Shown here piece after piece: positions 50,634 through 60,239 of a stretch of DNA of 60,239 nucleotides (position 1 is the first letter of the stretch; each line of letters starts with the position of its first letter). The translations under genes and the position numbers were made by a program. The notes beneath the pieces are model-generated. The model was not told the DNA's origin. It did no database searches and saw nothing but the letters and a program-made list of their open reading frames with translations. The DNA is from Halobacillus sp. Nhm2S1 (GTDB lineage: Bacteria > Bacillota > Bacilli > Bacillales > Halobacillaceae): NCBI RefSeq assembly GCF_019599545.1, contig NZ_JAIEZV010000007.1, positions 1 to 60,239 on the forward strand, in the 5' to 3' direction.

Positions 50634-51728
50634 TTATAAGGCTTTTTCAAGTGATTTCGGCTTTGCAAAGATCATACGGCCAGCCGATGTCTGCAGCACG
50701 CTGGTGACCACGACTTCAATCGTCTTTCCGATAAAGTCTTTCCCTTCTTCGACCACGATCATCGTGCCGTCATCCAAGTAAGCGACCCCTTGATTTTGTT
50801 CTTTCCCATCTTTGATCACTTGAATCGTCATCTCTTCTCCAGGTAGCACGACCGGCTTGACAGCATTCGCAAGATCATTAATGTTCAAGACTTGGACATT
50901 TTGAAACTCACAGACTTTATTCAAGTTGAAATCGTTCGTGACAACAATCCCGTCCATCACTTTAGCGAGCTTCACAAGCTTACTGTCTACTTCCTGAATA
51001 TCCTCAAAGTCCCCTTCGTAAATTTCAACATTCACCGGAAGGTCTTTTTGAAGACGGTTCAAGACATCCAATCCACGACGACCTCGGTTTCTTTTCAAAC
51101 CATCAGATGAATCGGCGATGTGCTGCAATTCTTCCAATACGAATTGCGGAATCACAATGGTTCCTTCAAGGAAATGTGTGTCACATATGTCCGCAATACG
51201 GCCATCGATGATCACACTTGTATCCAAAATTTTTCGTTTCGGAATCAGATCAGGATCCACAGCATTATCTTCTTGACGTTCGTCGTCAAGCTTCTTGTCT
51301 TTCTTTGAAACCAAGTTCAAGAATTCATCCTTACGCTTAAAGCCGACCTGAAAGCCAAAGTAACCCAATAAAAATGTTAAAAAGATCGGAACGACCTGGT
51401 TCACCACTTGAATCTGGATATCTTGTACAGGGATATTGATCAAGTAGGCGATGATCAGCCCAACAATCAAACCGAGACTTCCGAACAGCAAATCCGCTAC
51501 CGGTGCCCGGACGAGGGTATCCTCGACCCACCTTAAAAAATCGACAATATAATCCACAATCCAAAAAGTAAATAAAAATAATATAAGTGCTCCTAGTACG
51601 GCCCCTAAGACAGACTGAATCCAATTCTGCCAAGTCAGCCCCATGGTTGTAAATAGCTCTGGAAAATAGAGGTAACCGATAGTTCCGCCGGTTATGACAA
51701 TAAACAACTGTACGATACGTTTAAGCAC
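50634..51728 (-). CDS. yacL: YacL, membrane PIN-TRAM protein
   Basis: The 364-residue protein has about four membrane helices (residues 5-135), then a cytoplasmic PIN nuclease-like domain ([15 protein letters not shown] with acidic residues, [23 protein letters not shown]) and a C-terminal TRAM domain. The family is thought to act on RNA; in B. subtilis its function is unclear. GTG 51728 is the start after GAGGAGGTGA. Two sigma-A-like promoters lie upstream. Confidence 0.92.
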   Translation of the reverse strand: MLKRIVQLFIVITGGTIGYLYFPELFTTMGLTWQNWIQSVLGAVLGALILFLFTFWIVDYIVDFLRWVEDTLVRAPVADLLFGSLGLIVGLIIAYLINIPVQDIQIQVVNQVVPIFLTFLLGYFGFQVGFKRKDEFLNLVSKKDKKLDDERQEDNAVDPDLIPKRKILDTSVIIDGRIADICDTHFLEGTIVIPQFVLEELQHIADSSDGLKRNRGRRGLDVLNRLQKDLPVNVEIYEGDFEDIQEVDSKLVKLAKVMDGIVVTNDFNLNKVCEFQNVQVLNINDLANAVKPVVLPGEEMTIQVIKDGKEQNQGVAYLDDGTMIVVEEGKDFIGKTIEVVVTSVLQTSAGRMIFAKPKSLEKAL

Positions 51729-51804
51729 TTGTATTCACCTCCTCAAACACAGTATGACCAAACCTAACAACCATTAACCATATAAAAAAGGAATGATGGT
51801 TTTT

Positions 51805-51877
51805 AACTTAGCACAACTTCCAAATTAAGTCAATGAGCAAACAAATTATCATATCACATTGTTCACAAATAAGTCAA
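51805..51877 (-). promoter_or_regulatory. Tandem sigma-A promoters of yacL
   Basis: Distal: TTGACT (51872-51877), 18-bp spacer, TATGAT (51848-51853). Proximal: TTGACT (51828-51833), 17-bp spacer, TAAGTT (51805-51810). Both on the minus strand in the 154-bp disA-yacL gap. Confidence 0.6.
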
Positions 51878-51882
51878 TATTC

Positions 51883-52956
51883 TTATATATGTCGATCCAC
51901 GAACAACTGTTCTTGTATGCGGTCAAGGCCATCTCTAATTTTCATAGCACGGATCTCCCCTACACCATCAACTTCTACAAGCTCTTTCGGAGAAGCCTGA
52001 ATCAACTCTTCCAACGTACCGAATCTTTCAACCAAATGTTCAATGATGAGAACAGGAAGCCTGGGGATCCGGCTCAAAATCCGGTATCCTCTTGGAACGA
52101 TAGGATCCGTCAACTTCGTATTCACTGAATACCCCATAAGTTTCAGTACCTGCTCATCGGAGAGAAGTTCCGTATTGGTGATTTCCTGCATTTTTCTCAG
52201 TATATAATAGGGTTCATAATCAGGGCGCTTACTGTAATCCCGGAGGAGCAAGGTTGCTTCATCTTCGATATTTGAAACTAATTCCGTTAATTGCAGCTGA
52301 ATCAAACGGCCCTCTGTACCAAGCTCATTCACATAGTTTAAGATCTCCGTCTTCGTCCGAAGAACCATTTCAATCCGGTGGACGACCTGTACGACTTCAG
52401 AAAAGGATACCATGTTTTCAAACTCCATCGCACCGAGGTTTGTCACGCTTTGATCGAGCACATTTTTATACTTTTCCAGGGTCTGGATCGCCTGGTTCGC
52501 CTTCGTCAAAATAACACCAATATCTTTCAGTGAGTAACGGAGCGACCCTTTATACAGAGTGATCACGTTTCGGCGCTGAGATATAGCTATGACGAGAGCG
52601 CCCGTTTGTTTAGCCACACGTTCGGCCGTCCGGTGTCTCATCCCCGTTTCCGTGGAGAGGATATCAGGATCCGGCATCAATTGCGCATTGGCATAAAGAA
52701 TACGCGTCCCTTCATCATTTAATATTAATGCCCCATCCATTTTCGCCAGTTCGTAAAGATGAGCAGGAGTGAAATCAGACTGGATATGGAACCCACCATC
52801 CACAAGGTCCCGCATATGGTCGCCATATCCGAGCACAATCAACCCCCCGGTTTTTGCACGAAGGACATTGTCAATCCCGTCTCGTAAAGGGGTCCCAGGT
52901 GCCACCAGTTGAAGAATTTCTCCGATTCCATTTTCTTTGATTTCATGCCATTCCAT
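51883..52956 (-). CDS. disA: DisA, diadenylate cyclase and DNA-integrity scanner
   Basis: DisA makes c-di-AMP from two ATP and pauses at branched DNA during sporulation. The 357-residue protein has the DAC domain with KMDGALIL (DGA) and [11 protein letters not shown] (RHR) motifs, a coiled linker, and C-terminal helix-hairpin-helix DNA-binding repeats ([20 protein letters not shown]). Its ATG directly follows the radA stop (TAAATG) with GGGGG inside radA, showing coupling to radA. Confidence 0.97.
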   Translation of the reverse strand: MEWHEIKENGIGEILQLVAPGTPLRDGIDNVLRAKTGGLIVLGYGDHMRDLVDGGFHIQSDFTPAHLYELAKMDGALILNDEGTRILYANAQLMPDPDILSTETGMRHRTAERVAKQTGALVIAISQRRNVITLYKGSLRYSLKDIGVILTKANQAIQTLEKYKNVLDQSVTNLGAMEFENMVSFSEVVQVVHRIEMVLRTKTEILNYVNELGTEGRLIQLQLTELVSNIEDEATLLLRDYSKRPDYEPYYILRKMQEITNTELLSDEQVLKLMGYSVNTKLTDPIVPRGYRILSRIPRLPVLIIEHLVERFGTLEELIQASPKELVEVDGVGEIRAMKIRDGLDRIQEQLFVDRHI

Positions 52957-54336
52957 TTATGAATCCCCCAGTGTAACCTTCATGGCCTCCTGAACGGTAC
53001 TGACACCGATCACTTCAATTTGAGAAGGAGGCGTCCAGCCATCCATGTTCTTTTTCGGGATGATGACCCTTTTGAAGCCTAACTTCGCCGCTTCCTGGAC
53101 TCTTTGTTCAATTCTTGCTACTCTTCGTATTTCACCCGTCAAGCCAACCTCTCCAACTACGACGTCGTCTCCGTTTGAAGACTGATCCCGAAAACTTGAG
53201 GCAATGCTGATCGCAACGGCTAAGTCAATCGCCGGCTCATCCAGCTTCACGCCACCAGCGACTTTCACATAGGCATCCTGGTTCTGAAGCAAAAGCCCCG
53301 CTCTCTTCTCCAAAACCGCCATTAAAAGTGGCACACGACTGTTATCAAGGCCTGTGGCCATCCGTCTCGGGTTGCCATAGGCCGTAGGTGAAATCAGTGC
53401 CTGGATTTCAACAAGGACGGGTCTTGTCCCTTCCATGGAAGCCACGACAATCGAACCTGCAGCCCCTTGCGAGCGTTCCTCAAGAAAAATCTCGGAAGGG
53501 TTCAGCACCTCCTCCAAACCTTTCTCCTTCATTTCGAAGATTCCCATTTCATGAGTGCTTCCGAAACGGTTCTTCACACTTCTTAGAATTCTGAACGTGT
53601 GATGCCTTTCTCCTTCAAAATAAAGGACTGCATCGACCATGTGTTCAAGCAGACGTGGACCCGCAATTGAACCTTCTTTAGTAACATGCCCCACGATAAA
53701 AATTGGAATACCTTTGCTTTTTGCGATTCTCATCAAATGACTCGTACACTCACGAACTTGAGAAACGCTTCCCGGAGCAGAGGTGACGTCTTCTTTAAAA
53801 ATCGTCTGAATCGAGTCTATGACCACAAACTTTGGTTCAATATTTTCGATTTGATTGATGACATCCTGTAAATTCGTTTCTGATAAAACATAGAGTTCAT
53901 CGGACGTAATGTCCAAACGTTCCGCCCGAAGCTTCGTTTGTCTCGATGACTCCTCACCGGATATGTAGAGGACAGGAAAGTCTTTTTTCGCGATTTGCGC
54001 AGAGACTTGAAGTAAAAGAGTGGATTTACCGATTCCCGGATCTCCACCGATCAAAACTAAAGACCCCGCTACGATTCCTCCACCTAAGACCCGGTTGAAC
54101 TCAGGCATATCCGTTGGCATACGCGGTTCTTTTTGAGACTTAATTTGTGTGATTTTTTCTGGTTTCGTTGTTGCGGAAGTGGAGCTTGTCTGAAACACAT
54201 GTCTGGAATTCGCCGGAGCAGCCGTCATTTCTTCGACCAGCGTGTTCCATTGATTACACCCCGGGCATTTCCCCATCCATTTAGGTGTCTCATACCCACA
54301 TTCCTGGCAAACAAACTTCGTTTTCCTTTTTGCCAA
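52957..54336 (-). CDS. radA: RadA (Sms), DNA repair and recombination ATPase
   Basis: RadA is a hexameric helicase promoting D-loop extension. The 459-residue protein has an N-terminal zinc finger ([18 protein letters not shown]), Walker [11 protein letters not shown], the RadA-specific KNRFG motif and a C-terminal Lon-like P domain with [21 protein letters not shown] 54336 is the start, about 10 nt after AAGGGG. It is downstream of clpC but separated by a terminator and an inverted repeat. Confidence 0.97.
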   Translation of the reverse strand: MAKRKTKFVCQECGYETPKWMGKCPGCNQWNTLVEEMTAAPANSRHVFQTSSTSATTKPEKITQIKSQKEPRMPTDMPEFNRVLGGGIVAGSLVLIGGDPGIGKSTLLLQVSAQIAKKDFPVLYISGEESSRQTKLRAERLDITSDELYVLSETNLQDVINQIENIEPKFVVIDSIQTIFKEDVTSAPGSVSQVRECTSHLMRIAKSKGIPIFIVGHVTKEGSIAGPRLLEHMVDAVLYFEGERHHTFRILRSVKNRFGSTHEMGIFEMKEKGLEEVLNPSEIFLEERSQGAAGSIVVASMEGTRPVLVEIQALISPTAYGNPRRMATGLDNSRVPLLMAVLEKRAGLLLQNQDAYVKVAGGVKLDEPAIDLAVAISIASSFRDQSSNGDDVVVGEVGLTGEIRRVARIEQRVQEAAKLGFKRVIIPKKNMDGWTPPSQIEVIGVSTVQEAMKVTLGDS

Positions 54337-54374
54337 GATTATCTCGCCCCTTATTCTTATTATTTTATACGTAA

Positions 54375-54401
54375 AAGATTGTGAATGAGTTTCACAATCT
54401 T
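54375..54401. promoter_or_regulatory. Inverted repeat upstream of radA
   Basis: A perfect 11-bp inverted repeat AAGATTGTGAA (54375-54385) / TTCACAATCTT (54391-54401) with a 5-nt centre. Plausible promoter hexamers TTGATA-17-CACAAT and TTCACA-17-TAATAA overlap it, so it may be an operator; it could also end clpC-side transcription weakly. Confidence 0.4.
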
Positions 54402-54448
54402 ATCAATTGTATTAAATCATTTATAGTAAAATCATAGCGGAAGATGAA

Positions 54449-54479
54449 AAAAATCGGAAGGCAAACCCTTCCGATTTTT
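54449..54479 (-). terminator. Terminator of the ctsR-mcsA-mcsB-clpC operon
   Basis: A 13-bp perfect stem AAAAATCGGAAGG (54449-54461) / CCTTCCGATTTTT (54467-54479) with 5-nt loop and A/T flanks, ~110 bp past the clpC stop. Confidence 0.9.
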
Positions 54480-54591
54480 CTTAGGCTCTGTTCACTTTAT
54501 GATGGATGTCTTTGAAATAGAAGAAGGGGAGCAGCCCTTTCTCCGCGTTCGTTCAATCATCCGTGAGTCTAGCCTTACTTTAAGAATCTAT

Positions 54592-57051
54592 TTAATTTGT
54601 AGACTCTTGCTGTGTGTGGACGACAAAGTTCTTATCATCATCAAGGTCAATTTTCACACTTTGCCCTTTGGCAATGTTCTCTTTCAAGAGTTCTTCTGAG
54701 AGCAGGTCTTCAACGTTCTTCTGAATAGAGCGGCGCAATGGACGTGCTCCGTATTCAGGATCAAACCCTGATTCTGCAATATGCTGAATAGCGGCATCAG
54801 ACAAGACGAAGTCGATTTCTTGCTCTTTCAGACGTTTACGCAGTTCTTCTACCATCAAGGTTACGATATCTTTCATGTGTTTTCTCTCCAGGGAGTGGAA
54901 CACAATCGTTTCATCGATACGGTTCAGGAATTCTGGACGGAACGCTTTCTTCAACGCATCCGTAACTTTAGACTTCATGTCTTTGTAGTCCTGATCCGTA
55001 TCACCCATGGAGAAGCCAACATATTTGTTCTGCTTCAATTCTTGAGCTCCTACGTTGGAGGTCATGATCAACACTGTGTTACGGAAGTCAACGACGCGTC
55101 CTTTGGAATCAGTCAGACGTCCATCTTCAAGAACCTGGAGTAAAATGTTGAATACTTCCGGGTGCGCTTTTTCAATTTCATCAAGGAGGACGACAGAGTA
55201 TGGCTTGTTGCGTACTTTCTCTGTTAATTGTCCGCCTTCATCATAACCGACGTAACCTGGAGGTGAACCGACAAGACGGGACGTGCTGTGTTTTTCCATG
55301 TATTCAGACATGTCGATCCGAATCATCGCATCTTCTTCTCCGAACATGCTTTCTGCTAACGCGCGAGCAAGCTCTGTTTTACCGACCCCTGTTGGTCCAA
55401 GGAAGATGAAAGAACCGATTGGACGTTTTGGATCTTTAAGTCCGGCACGGGCGCGGCGGATCGCTTTGGAGATCGCTTTGACCGCTTCTTCCTGGCCAAT
55501 CACACGGTTATGAAGCGTATCTTCAAGATGAAGGAGGCGTTCGCTCTCATCTTTCGTCATCTTGGAGACAGGCACTCCCGTCCATGTGGATACGACAGAA
55601 GCAATGTCTTCAACTGTAACTTCGGAGTCTTCCTGGCCTTGTTTTTCTTTCCACTCATCTTTCGTTTGTTCCAATTCATCTCTCAAGCGCTGTTCACTGT
55701 CTCTTAAGGAAGCGGCTTTTTCAAATTCCTGACTCTGGACAGCGGCATCCTTCTCTTTTCGCACCTCTTCAAGCTTCTGCTCTAACTCTTTCAAGTTCGG
55801 TGGAGCTGTGTAGGAGCGAAGACGAACTTTGGATGCAGCCTCATCAATCAAGTCAATCGCTTTATCCGGTAAGAAGCGGTCTGTGATGTAACGATCAGAA
55901 AAACGAACCGCAGATTCGATGGAATCGTCTGTAATCGTTACACGGTGGTGCGCTTCATAACGATCACGAAGACCCTGCAGGATTTGGATCGATTCATCAA
56001 GATTCGGTTCATCCACTTGAATAGGCTGGAACCTACGCTCAAGTGCAGCATCCTTCTCAATATATTTACGGTACTCATCAAGGGTTGTCGCACCGATACA
56101 TTGCAATTCACCACGGGCAAGGGACGGCTTAAGAATATTAGATGCATCAATGGCACCTTCTGCGCCACCAGCACCAATCAACGTGTGAAGCTCGTCGATG
56201 AACAGGATGATGTTCCCTGCCTGGCGAATCTCTTCCATCACTTTTTTCAAACGGTCTTCAAATTCACCGCGATACTTGGTACCCGCAACGACAGTACCCA
56301 TATCAAGGGTCATCACGCGCTTATCGCGAAGGATTTCCGGAACTTCATTATTCATGATCTGCTGAGCCAGACCTTCGGCGATGGCTGTTTTACCAACACC
56401 GGGCTCACCGACAAGAACCGGGTTATTTTTCGTACGACGGCTCAATACTTGAATAACACGTTCAATTTCTTTACTTCGACCGATGACAGGGTCAATGTTA
56501 CCCTCTTTCGCAATCGCCGTAAGGTCACGGGCAAGGGAATCGAGGGTCGGTGTATTCGCATTCGCCGCCTGAGCCCCTGATCCGCCACCACGACGGTTTT
56601 GACCACCTGTGGACTCATTGTTACCGAGGAGTTGTAAAACTTGCTGGCGGGCTTTATTCAAGCTTACACCCAGGTTATTCAGGACACGGGCAGCCACGCC
56701 TTCTCCTTCTCGGATTAACCCCAGAAGAATATGTTCTGTTCCCACGTAAGAGTGTCCCAGTTTACGAGCTTCATCCATGGAAAGCTCAATGACTTTTTTC
56801 GCACGAGGTGTATAATGAATCGTTTGGGAAACTTTCTCTCCCTTACCGATCAATTTTTCTACTTCTTGTTGGATTTTTGAAGACTCAAGACCTAATGCAG
56901 TCAGAGCTTTGGCAGCAATGCCTTCCCCTTCGCTGACTAAGCCTAAAAGGATATGCTCTGTGCCAATGTTATTGTGACCTAACCGAACAGCTTCTTCCTG
57001 TGCCAGCGCCAATACTTTTTGTGCTCTTTCTGTAAATCGCCCAAACATCAT
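54592..57051 (-). CDS. clpC: ClpC, AAA+ unfoldase of the ClpCP protease
   Basis: The 819-residue Hsp100 protein has the N domain ([20 protein letters not shown] with two repeats), AAA1 Walker [10 protein letters not shown], the coiled M domain (about 410-480) that binds McsB or MecA, and AAA2 Walker [11 protein letters not shown] ClpP-docking loop VGF-type segment is seen as YVGFSM. ATG 57051 is chosen (GGAGG at 8 nt) rather than the ATG two codons upstream. It degrades arginine-phosphorylated and adaptor-bound proteins with ClpP. Confidence 0.98.
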   Translation of the reverse strand: MMFGRFTERAQKVLALAQEEAVRLGHNNIGTEHILLGLVSEGEGIAAKALTALGLESSKIQQEVEKLIGKGEKVSQTIHYTPRAKKVIELSMDEARKLGHSYVGTEHILLGLIREGEGVAARVLNNLGVSLNKARQQVLQLLGNNESTGGQNRRGGGSGAQAANANTPTLDSLARDLTAIAKEGNIDPVIGRSKEIERVIQVLSRRTKNNPVLVGEPGVGKTAIAEGLAQQIMNNEVPEILRDKRVMTLDMGTVVAGTKYRGEFEDRLKKVMEEIRQAGNIILFIDELHTLIGAGGAEGAIDASNILKPSLARGELQCIGATTLDEYRKYIEKDAALERRFQPIQVDEPNLDESIQILQGLRDRYEAHHRVTITDDSIESAVRFSDRYITDRFLPDKAIDLIDEAASKVRLRSYTAPPNLKELEQKLEEVRKEKDAAVQSQEFEKAASLRDSEQRLRDELEQTKDEWKEKQGQEDSEVTVEDIASVVSTWTGVPVSKMTKDESERLLHLEDTLHNRVIGQEEAVKAISKAIRRARAGLKDPKRPIGSFIFLGPTGVGKTELARALAESMFGEEDAMIRIDMSEYMEKHSTSRLVGSPPGYVGYDEGGQLTEKVRNKPYSVVLLDEIEKAHPEVFNILLQVLEDGRLTDSKGRVVDFRNTVLIMTSNVGAQELKQNKYVGFSMGDTDQDYKDMKSKVTDALKKAFRPEFLNRIDETIVFHSLERKHMKDIVTLMVEELRKRLKEQEIDFVLSDAAIQHIAESGFDPEYGARPLRRSIQKNVEDLLSEELLKENIAKGQSVKIDLDDDKNFVVHTQQESTN

Positions 57052-57069
57052 GGACATTCCCTCCTAACA

Positions 57070-58140
57070 TTATTCTTCATTCTCTAATTGAAGTCGTTCT
57101 CGAATTAAGGATGCTCTTCTTACATCCCTTTCATCAGGGGATAAAGTAGTCTTTGCGTATTGTTGCAAGAATCCGGGCTGTGTAAGAACCATCAATTCAT
57201 TTAAGATCGTGCGCGGGATATGATCGATGAATCCTAGATCGATGCCCAATCTTAGATCAGAAAGGCATTTCGCCGCTTCCTTAGATTCTATGATTCGACT
57301 ATTGGTCAAAACACCATAGGAACGAAAGATACGGTCTTCCAATAGAATACTCGAACGGGTCATCAATGCTTCTCTTGCTTTTCTCTCCTGCTCAATCAGC
57401 TGCTTGACAACACTATGGAGATCCTCAACAATATCCTCTTCTGATTTACCAAGGGTAATCTGATTGGATATCTGATAAATATTCCCCAATGCTTCACTGC
57501 CTTCCCCGTAAATGCCTCTCACCACAAGTCCCAGCTGGTTAATGGCAGGGGTCATCCGGTTGATTTGGTTCGTCATGGATAGGGCGGGTAAATGCATCAT
57601 GACAGAAGCTCTCATTCCCGTACCCACATTAGTCGGACAGGCGGTCAAATAACCCCTTTTCTCATCAAATGCATAATCCACTTTCTCTTCCAGCCAATCA
57701 TCCAACTGGCTAGCTTGTTCCAGTGCCTGATCCAACTGAAAGCCAGGGAAATATAACTGTATGCGAATGTGATCCTCTTCATTAATCATGATTGAAACTT
57801 GTTCATTTTGTGAAATGAGAGAGGCCGACTTTTCCGCTTTTTCAGCCAAGTGTGGACTGATCAAATGCTTTTCTACCAGTACTCTCTTTTCAATCGGCTG
57901 CAAATCTTTCATTTGGACCAGCTCAAAATCTTTATAATCCCTGAAAGACTTCTTTTGAAACTCTTGATGAAAAAATTCCAAAACTTTATTCAAAGTCTCT
58001 TCAGAAGCAATGATAGGAAAAGGATGGTGTGAAAAGTTACGAGCAAGTCGTATACGGCTACTGAGTACAATATCGCTGTCCGGACCTTCTTGTTTCATCC
58101 ATGGACTAAGGGCTTCATTCATAAATTGCTGTAAAGACAT
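57070..58140 (-). CDS. mcsB: McsB, protein-arginine kinase
   Basis: McsB phosphorylates arginines, marking proteins for ClpCP. The 356-residue protein is a phosphagen-kinase catalytic fold: [33 protein letters not shown] (with the active-site Cys) and [11 protein letters not shown]. Its ATG overlaps the mcsA stop (TAATG). Confidence 0.97.
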   Translation of the reverse strand: MSLQQFMNEALSPWMKQEGPDSDIVLSSRIRLARNFSHHPFPIIASEETLNKVLEFFHQEFQKKSFRDYKDFELVQMKDLQPIEKRVLVEKHLISPHLAEKAEKSASLISQNEQVSIMINEEDHIRIQLYFPGFQLDQALEQASQLDDWLEEKVDYAFDEKRGYLTACPTNVGTGMRASVMMHLPALSMTNQINRMTPAINQLGLVVRGIYGEGSEALGNIYQISNQITLGKSEEDIVEDLHSVVKQLIEQERKAREALMTRSSILLEDRIFRSYGVLTNSRIIESKEAAKCLSDLRLGIDLGFIDHIPRTILNELMVLTQPGFLQQYAKTTLSPDERDVRRASLIRERLQLENEE

Positions 58141-58688
58141 TACTCATCACCATCCTCCCTATGATGAAGTTGACTTTCTAAAGATCTGATCTTATCTCTA
58201 ACTTTCGCTGCCTCTTCGAATTCTTCCTGCTCAATTAATTGTCGAAGATTAGTTTTATATTCTTCCATCTCTTTTTTTAGGTGCAAGTTGCCACCTTCAC
58301 GTTTCGGAATTTTCCCATCATGCCTGGTGTTCCCACTGTGAACACGGCGCAAAATAGGGTTCAGACGTTCATCAAACGTTTTATAGCATTCCGCACAACC
58401 AAACTTCCCGATCCTTGCAAACTCCTCATAGCTGAGCCCGCAATTGGGACATTTCAGTTTTGGCTTTTGAGTATATGAGTGAGCGCTCTGCCCGTTTAAA
58501 GGAGAAGGTCCTTCCGAATGGAACAGACCTGAAAGGAGATCATTCAAGGTGAAGTTCTCTTCCCCGTAATTCATGTACCCATTTTCCTTCGCACATTTTT
58601 CACATACATGGACTTCTGATTTCTGACCATTAATTACCTGCGTCAAATGGACGGTAGCAGGACGCTGATGACATTTCTGACACTCCAT
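58140..58688 (-). CDS. mcsA: McsA, zinc-finger activator of McsB
   Basis: McsA is the co-activator of McsB. The 182-residue protein has CxxC zinc pairs in [29 protein letters not shown] and GCAECYK, and a C-terminal UvrB/UVR-type coiled segment ([20 protein letters not shown]). The start is ATG 58688 after GGGAG; an ATG at 58715 overlaps the ctsR stop and lacks a site. Confidence 0.95.
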   Translation of the reverse strand: MECQKCHQRPATVHLTQVINGQKSEVHVCEKCAKENGYMNYGEENFTLNDLLSGLFHSEGPSPLNGQSAHSYTQKPKLKCPNCGLSYEEFARIGKFGCAECYKTFDERLNPILRRVHSGNTRHDGKIPKREGGNLHLKKEMEEYKTNLRQLIEQEEFEEAAKVRDKIRSLESQLHHREDGDE

Positions 58689-58708
58689 CTGAATCTCTCC
58701 CTTCTCAC

Positions 58709-59173
58709 TCAACATTTATATTTAAGGGTGAATAGCATGGCAGTCATGATTCGCGCACGCACTTCATCACGAAGAGGTAAAGAAAAAGCAAGAACGTCGC
58801 GATCAATGACACTTGCCATCAGTTTGCTTTCCCGATCAGTGATGATCTCATAGTCTACCAACCGTTCAAGCACATCGATGGCTTTCGTTTGGGATACATG
58901 AGGGTTGATAAGCTCTATTACCTCTTCAATCATCTCTGATCCCTTGCGATGTTGGATTCGGCTGATACGAATATATCCGCCTCCTCCTCTTTTACTTTCC
59001 ACTATATATCCTTTTTCCACAGTAAAACGCGTTTTAATCACATAATTGATCTGAGAAGGTACACAATCAAACTTCTCGGCAAGTTCACTACGTTTGATCT
59101 CAATCGCCTGGTGCCGATTTTCATCTAAGATCTCCTTGAGATATTCTTCGATAACATCAGAGATATTCCGCAT
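58709..59173 (-). CDS. ctsR: CtsR, repressor of class III heat-shock genes
   Basis: CtsR represses clp genes by binding GGTCAAA heptads; heat or McsB relieves it. The 154-residue product (start ATG 59173, MRNISDVIEEYLKEIL) has a winged helix-turn-helix (CVPSQINYVIKTRFT) and the glycine-rich wing SKRGGGGYIRI that senses heat, and the C-terminal dimerisation domain. GGAGG lies 4 nt upstream of the ATG in a GGGGGAGGGAG run. It heads the operon it controls. Confidence 0.97.
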   Translation of the reverse strand: MRNISDVIEEYLKEILDENRHQAIEIKRSELAEKFDCVPSQINYVIKTRFTVEKGYIVESKRGGGGYIRISRIQHRKGSEMIEEVIELINPHVSQTKAIDVLERLVDYEIITDRESKLMASVIDRDVLAFSLPLRDEVRARIMTAMLFTLKYKC

Positions 59174-59188
59174 GCTCCCTCCCCCTCT

Positions 59189-59211
59189 TTTGACTTTGAC
59201 TATCTTTGACT
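59189..59211 (-). promoter_or_regulatory. CtsR operator
   Basis: Three AGTCAAA heptads on the minus strand at 59205-59211, 59195-59201 and 59189-59195. The first two have the 3-nt spacing of the CtsR consensus (RGTCAAA NAN RGTCAAA); the third overlaps by one base. They lie between the -10 and the ribosome binding site of ctsR, ideal for autorepression. Confidence 0.88.
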
Positions 59212-59219
59212 TTAATTTT

Positions 59220-59247
59220 ATTATACTCATTTTCTTTTGTCATGCAA
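59220..59247 (-). promoter_or_regulatory. Sigma-A promoter of the ctsR operon
   Basis: TTGCAT (59242-59247), 16-bp spacer and perfect TATAAT (59220-59225) on the minus strand, directly upstream of the CtsR operator. No clear sigma-B promoter is seen. Confidence 0.72.
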
Positions 59248-59310
59248 CTTGTTTGTTTAGAAGAATTACATCTTCTATGTTTCCCCTTTTCCCCATGAAA
59301 TAAAACAAAA

Positions 59311-59337
59311 AAACTGCACAGAATCAACTGTGCAGTC
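59311..59337 (-). terminator. Terminator of the MgtC-family gene
   Basis: A 9-bp perfect stem ACTGCACAG (59314-59322) / CTGTGCAGT (59329-59337), followed on the minus strand by seven T. It lies directly after the stop codon and shields the ctsR operon. Confidence 0.92.
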
Positions 59338-59339
59338 CT

Positions 59340-60032
59340 TTAATACTGATGTCCACATTCTTCTACACCATCCATCAAAGAAAGACGCTCTAAAAGAAGG
59401 GATCGATTATACCTTTGTCCTTTATTCAGTTCAACGACAACCTTTTTTTGACTCTGATCCAAAGCAACAATATCTATCTTCCTGATTTCCAAGCTCATTT
59501 GTTCAAATACAGTTAATACTTTATTAACCGGGGCATCCTTAGCGATGGTCACTTGGTAAATGTTCTTCCGATTCCCATTAAACTTTTCCTTTTCTATCTT
59601 ATTGAGGAAAACTAAGCTCATAAGGACGAAAATTGTTGTGACCGTTGCCACATCATACATTCCTGCACCAACGACAAGACCTATCCCTGCAACCGTCCAT
59701 ATGGACGCTGCTGTTGTTAATCCTCTGATCGTCATCCCATTGACAATAATTGTTCCTGCGCCTAAAAACCCGATGCCACTAATGACATAGGATGGGATAC
59801 GAGCTGGGTCGAAACGGACATGTTCATACTGATCAATGAACGTCTCAAATCCATACAAAGAAAGGAGCATCATCATACAAGCCCCGACGCCCACAAGAAT
59901 ATGGGTACGGAAGCCGGCCGAATGATTTTTAACTTCCCTTTCAAATCCAATCAACCCTGAAAGAATAAGTGCAAAAAATAACCGGAAGATAAACAAAAGA
60001 ATGTCATCATGAAAAAAATATGACCAGTTCAA
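59340..60032 (-). CDS. MgtC/SapB-family membrane protein
   Basis: The 230-residue product has about five membrane helices in the first 150 residues with the family motifs GLIGFEREVKNHSAGFRTH and GLTTAASIWTVAGIGLVVG, then a cytosolic ACT-like domain. MgtC-type proteins aid survival in low magnesium, partly by modulating F1Fo ATPase; the role of this one is not known. The start is TTG 60032, 6 nt after AAGGAGGGG; the frame extends further upstream but runs into the rrn terminator and 5S gene. It sits alone between the rrn operon and ctsR. Confidence 0.85.
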   Translation of the reverse strand: MNWSYFFHDDILLFIFRLFFALILSGLIGFEREVKNHSAGFRTHILVGVGACMMMLLSLYGFETFIDQYEHVRFDPARIPSYVISGIGFLGAGTIIVNGMTIRGLTTAASIWTVAGIGLVVGAGMYDVATVTTIFVLMSLVFLNKIEKEKFNGNRKNIYQVTIAKDAPVNKVLTVFEQMSLEIRKIDIVALDQSQKKVVVELNKGQRYNRSLLLERLSLMDGVEECGHQY

Positions 60033-60080
60033 TCTACCCCTCCTTTCTTTATGTCTATGTTTAAAGAAGTTGATATAGAA

Positions 60081-60110
60081 AAAAACCAGAAGAATGATCT
60101 TCTGGTTTTT
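60081..60110 (-). terminator. rrn operon terminator
   Basis: A perfect 13-bp stem AAAAACCAGAAGA (60081-60093) / TCTTCTGGTTTTT (60098-60110) with a 4-nt loop, followed by T residues on the minus strand, just after the 5S gene. Confidence 0.95.
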
Positions 60111-60115
60111 CAAAT

Positions 60116-60232
60116 GACGTGGCGGCGTCCTACTCTCACGGGGGTAAACCCGACTACCATCGGCGCTGAAGAGCTTAACTGCTGTGTTCGGCATGGGAAC
60201 AGGTGTGACCTCTTCGCCTTCACCACCACATC
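60116..60232 (-). rRNA. rrf: 5S rRNA
   Basis: The minus strand carries the 5S sequence: GAAGAGGTCACACC, GTTCCCATGCCGAACA, GTTAAGCTCTTCAGCG, GATGGTAGT and AGAGTAGGACGCCGCC. The terminal helix pairs GTGGTGGTG near the right edge with CGCCGCCAC. Ends are estimated from the helix; the 5' end lies within ~7 nt of the window edge. Confidence 0.95.
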
Positions 60233-60239
60233 AATATAA

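Noticed and set aside
55945-56580. 211-codon plus-strand frame.
   Set aside because: Antisense to clpC and composition of a shadow frame; no ribosome binding site.
60033-60194. Upstream extension of the MgtC-family gene.
   Set aside because: It overlaps the rrn terminator and the 5S rRNA; a TTG with a strong ribosome binding site at 60032 is a far better start.

Overview
The window looks like the chromosome of a spore-forming Bacillaceae bacterium. It carries sporulation and germination genes (pdaB, gerD, kbaA, cwlD, sigH), the ctsR-mcsA-mcsB-clpC stress operon, a Gram-positive cysE-cysS T-box and the rpoB to rpoA translation/transcription supercluster, in almost the order I know from Bacillus subtilis. 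Moderate GC and acidic proteins (EF-Tu, RpoC, L7/L12) would suit a moderately halophilic genus such as Halobacillus or Pontibacillus, but the genus is inference. The window runs between two rRNA operons: the right edge holds a 5S rRNA and rrn terminator, the left edge the 5' end of a 16S rRNA with its promoters. Everything except pdaB and gerD is on the minus strand, so transcription reads from high to low coordinates.

Right to left: an MgtC/SapB-type membrane protein; the CtsR-controlled clpC operon followed by radA, disA and yacL (protein quality control, recombination, c-di-AMP); a fused ispDF (isoprenoids) and gltX; a cysteine T-box controlling cysE-cysS-mrnC-rlmB-rae1; sigH; rpmG-secE-nusG; rplK-rplA; rplJ-rplL with an L10 leader; an RsmC-like methyltransferase; rpoB-rpoC; an L7Ae-like gene, rpsL, rpsG, fusA and tuf; then the contiguous S10-spc-alpha block from rpsJ to rplQ, which also encodes SecY, Adk, Map, IF-1 and RpoA. 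After a terminator come the ECF transporter energizing module (ecfA1-ecfA2-ecfT), truA, rplM-rpsI, a VOC-domain protein, cwlD, salA, the convergent/divergent gerD-kbaA-pdaB trio, one uncharacterised small protein, and the rrn promoters.

I see no mobile element, prophage, CRISPR array, defence island or tRNA, and no obviously foreign gene block; this is conserved core genome. The parts worth a second look are regulatory RNA/DNA and gene architecture: an ispD-ispF fusion that still holds an internal ispF ribosome binding site, two L1-binding-site mimics (before rplK and before rplA), a nusG start whose Shine-Dalgarno is separated from the ATG by a hairpin, terminator-like attenuators in the S10 and rpoB leaders, a large palindrome over the promoter of the L7Ae-str operon, and a PdaB with Asn where an NodB-type deacetylase has its first Asp.
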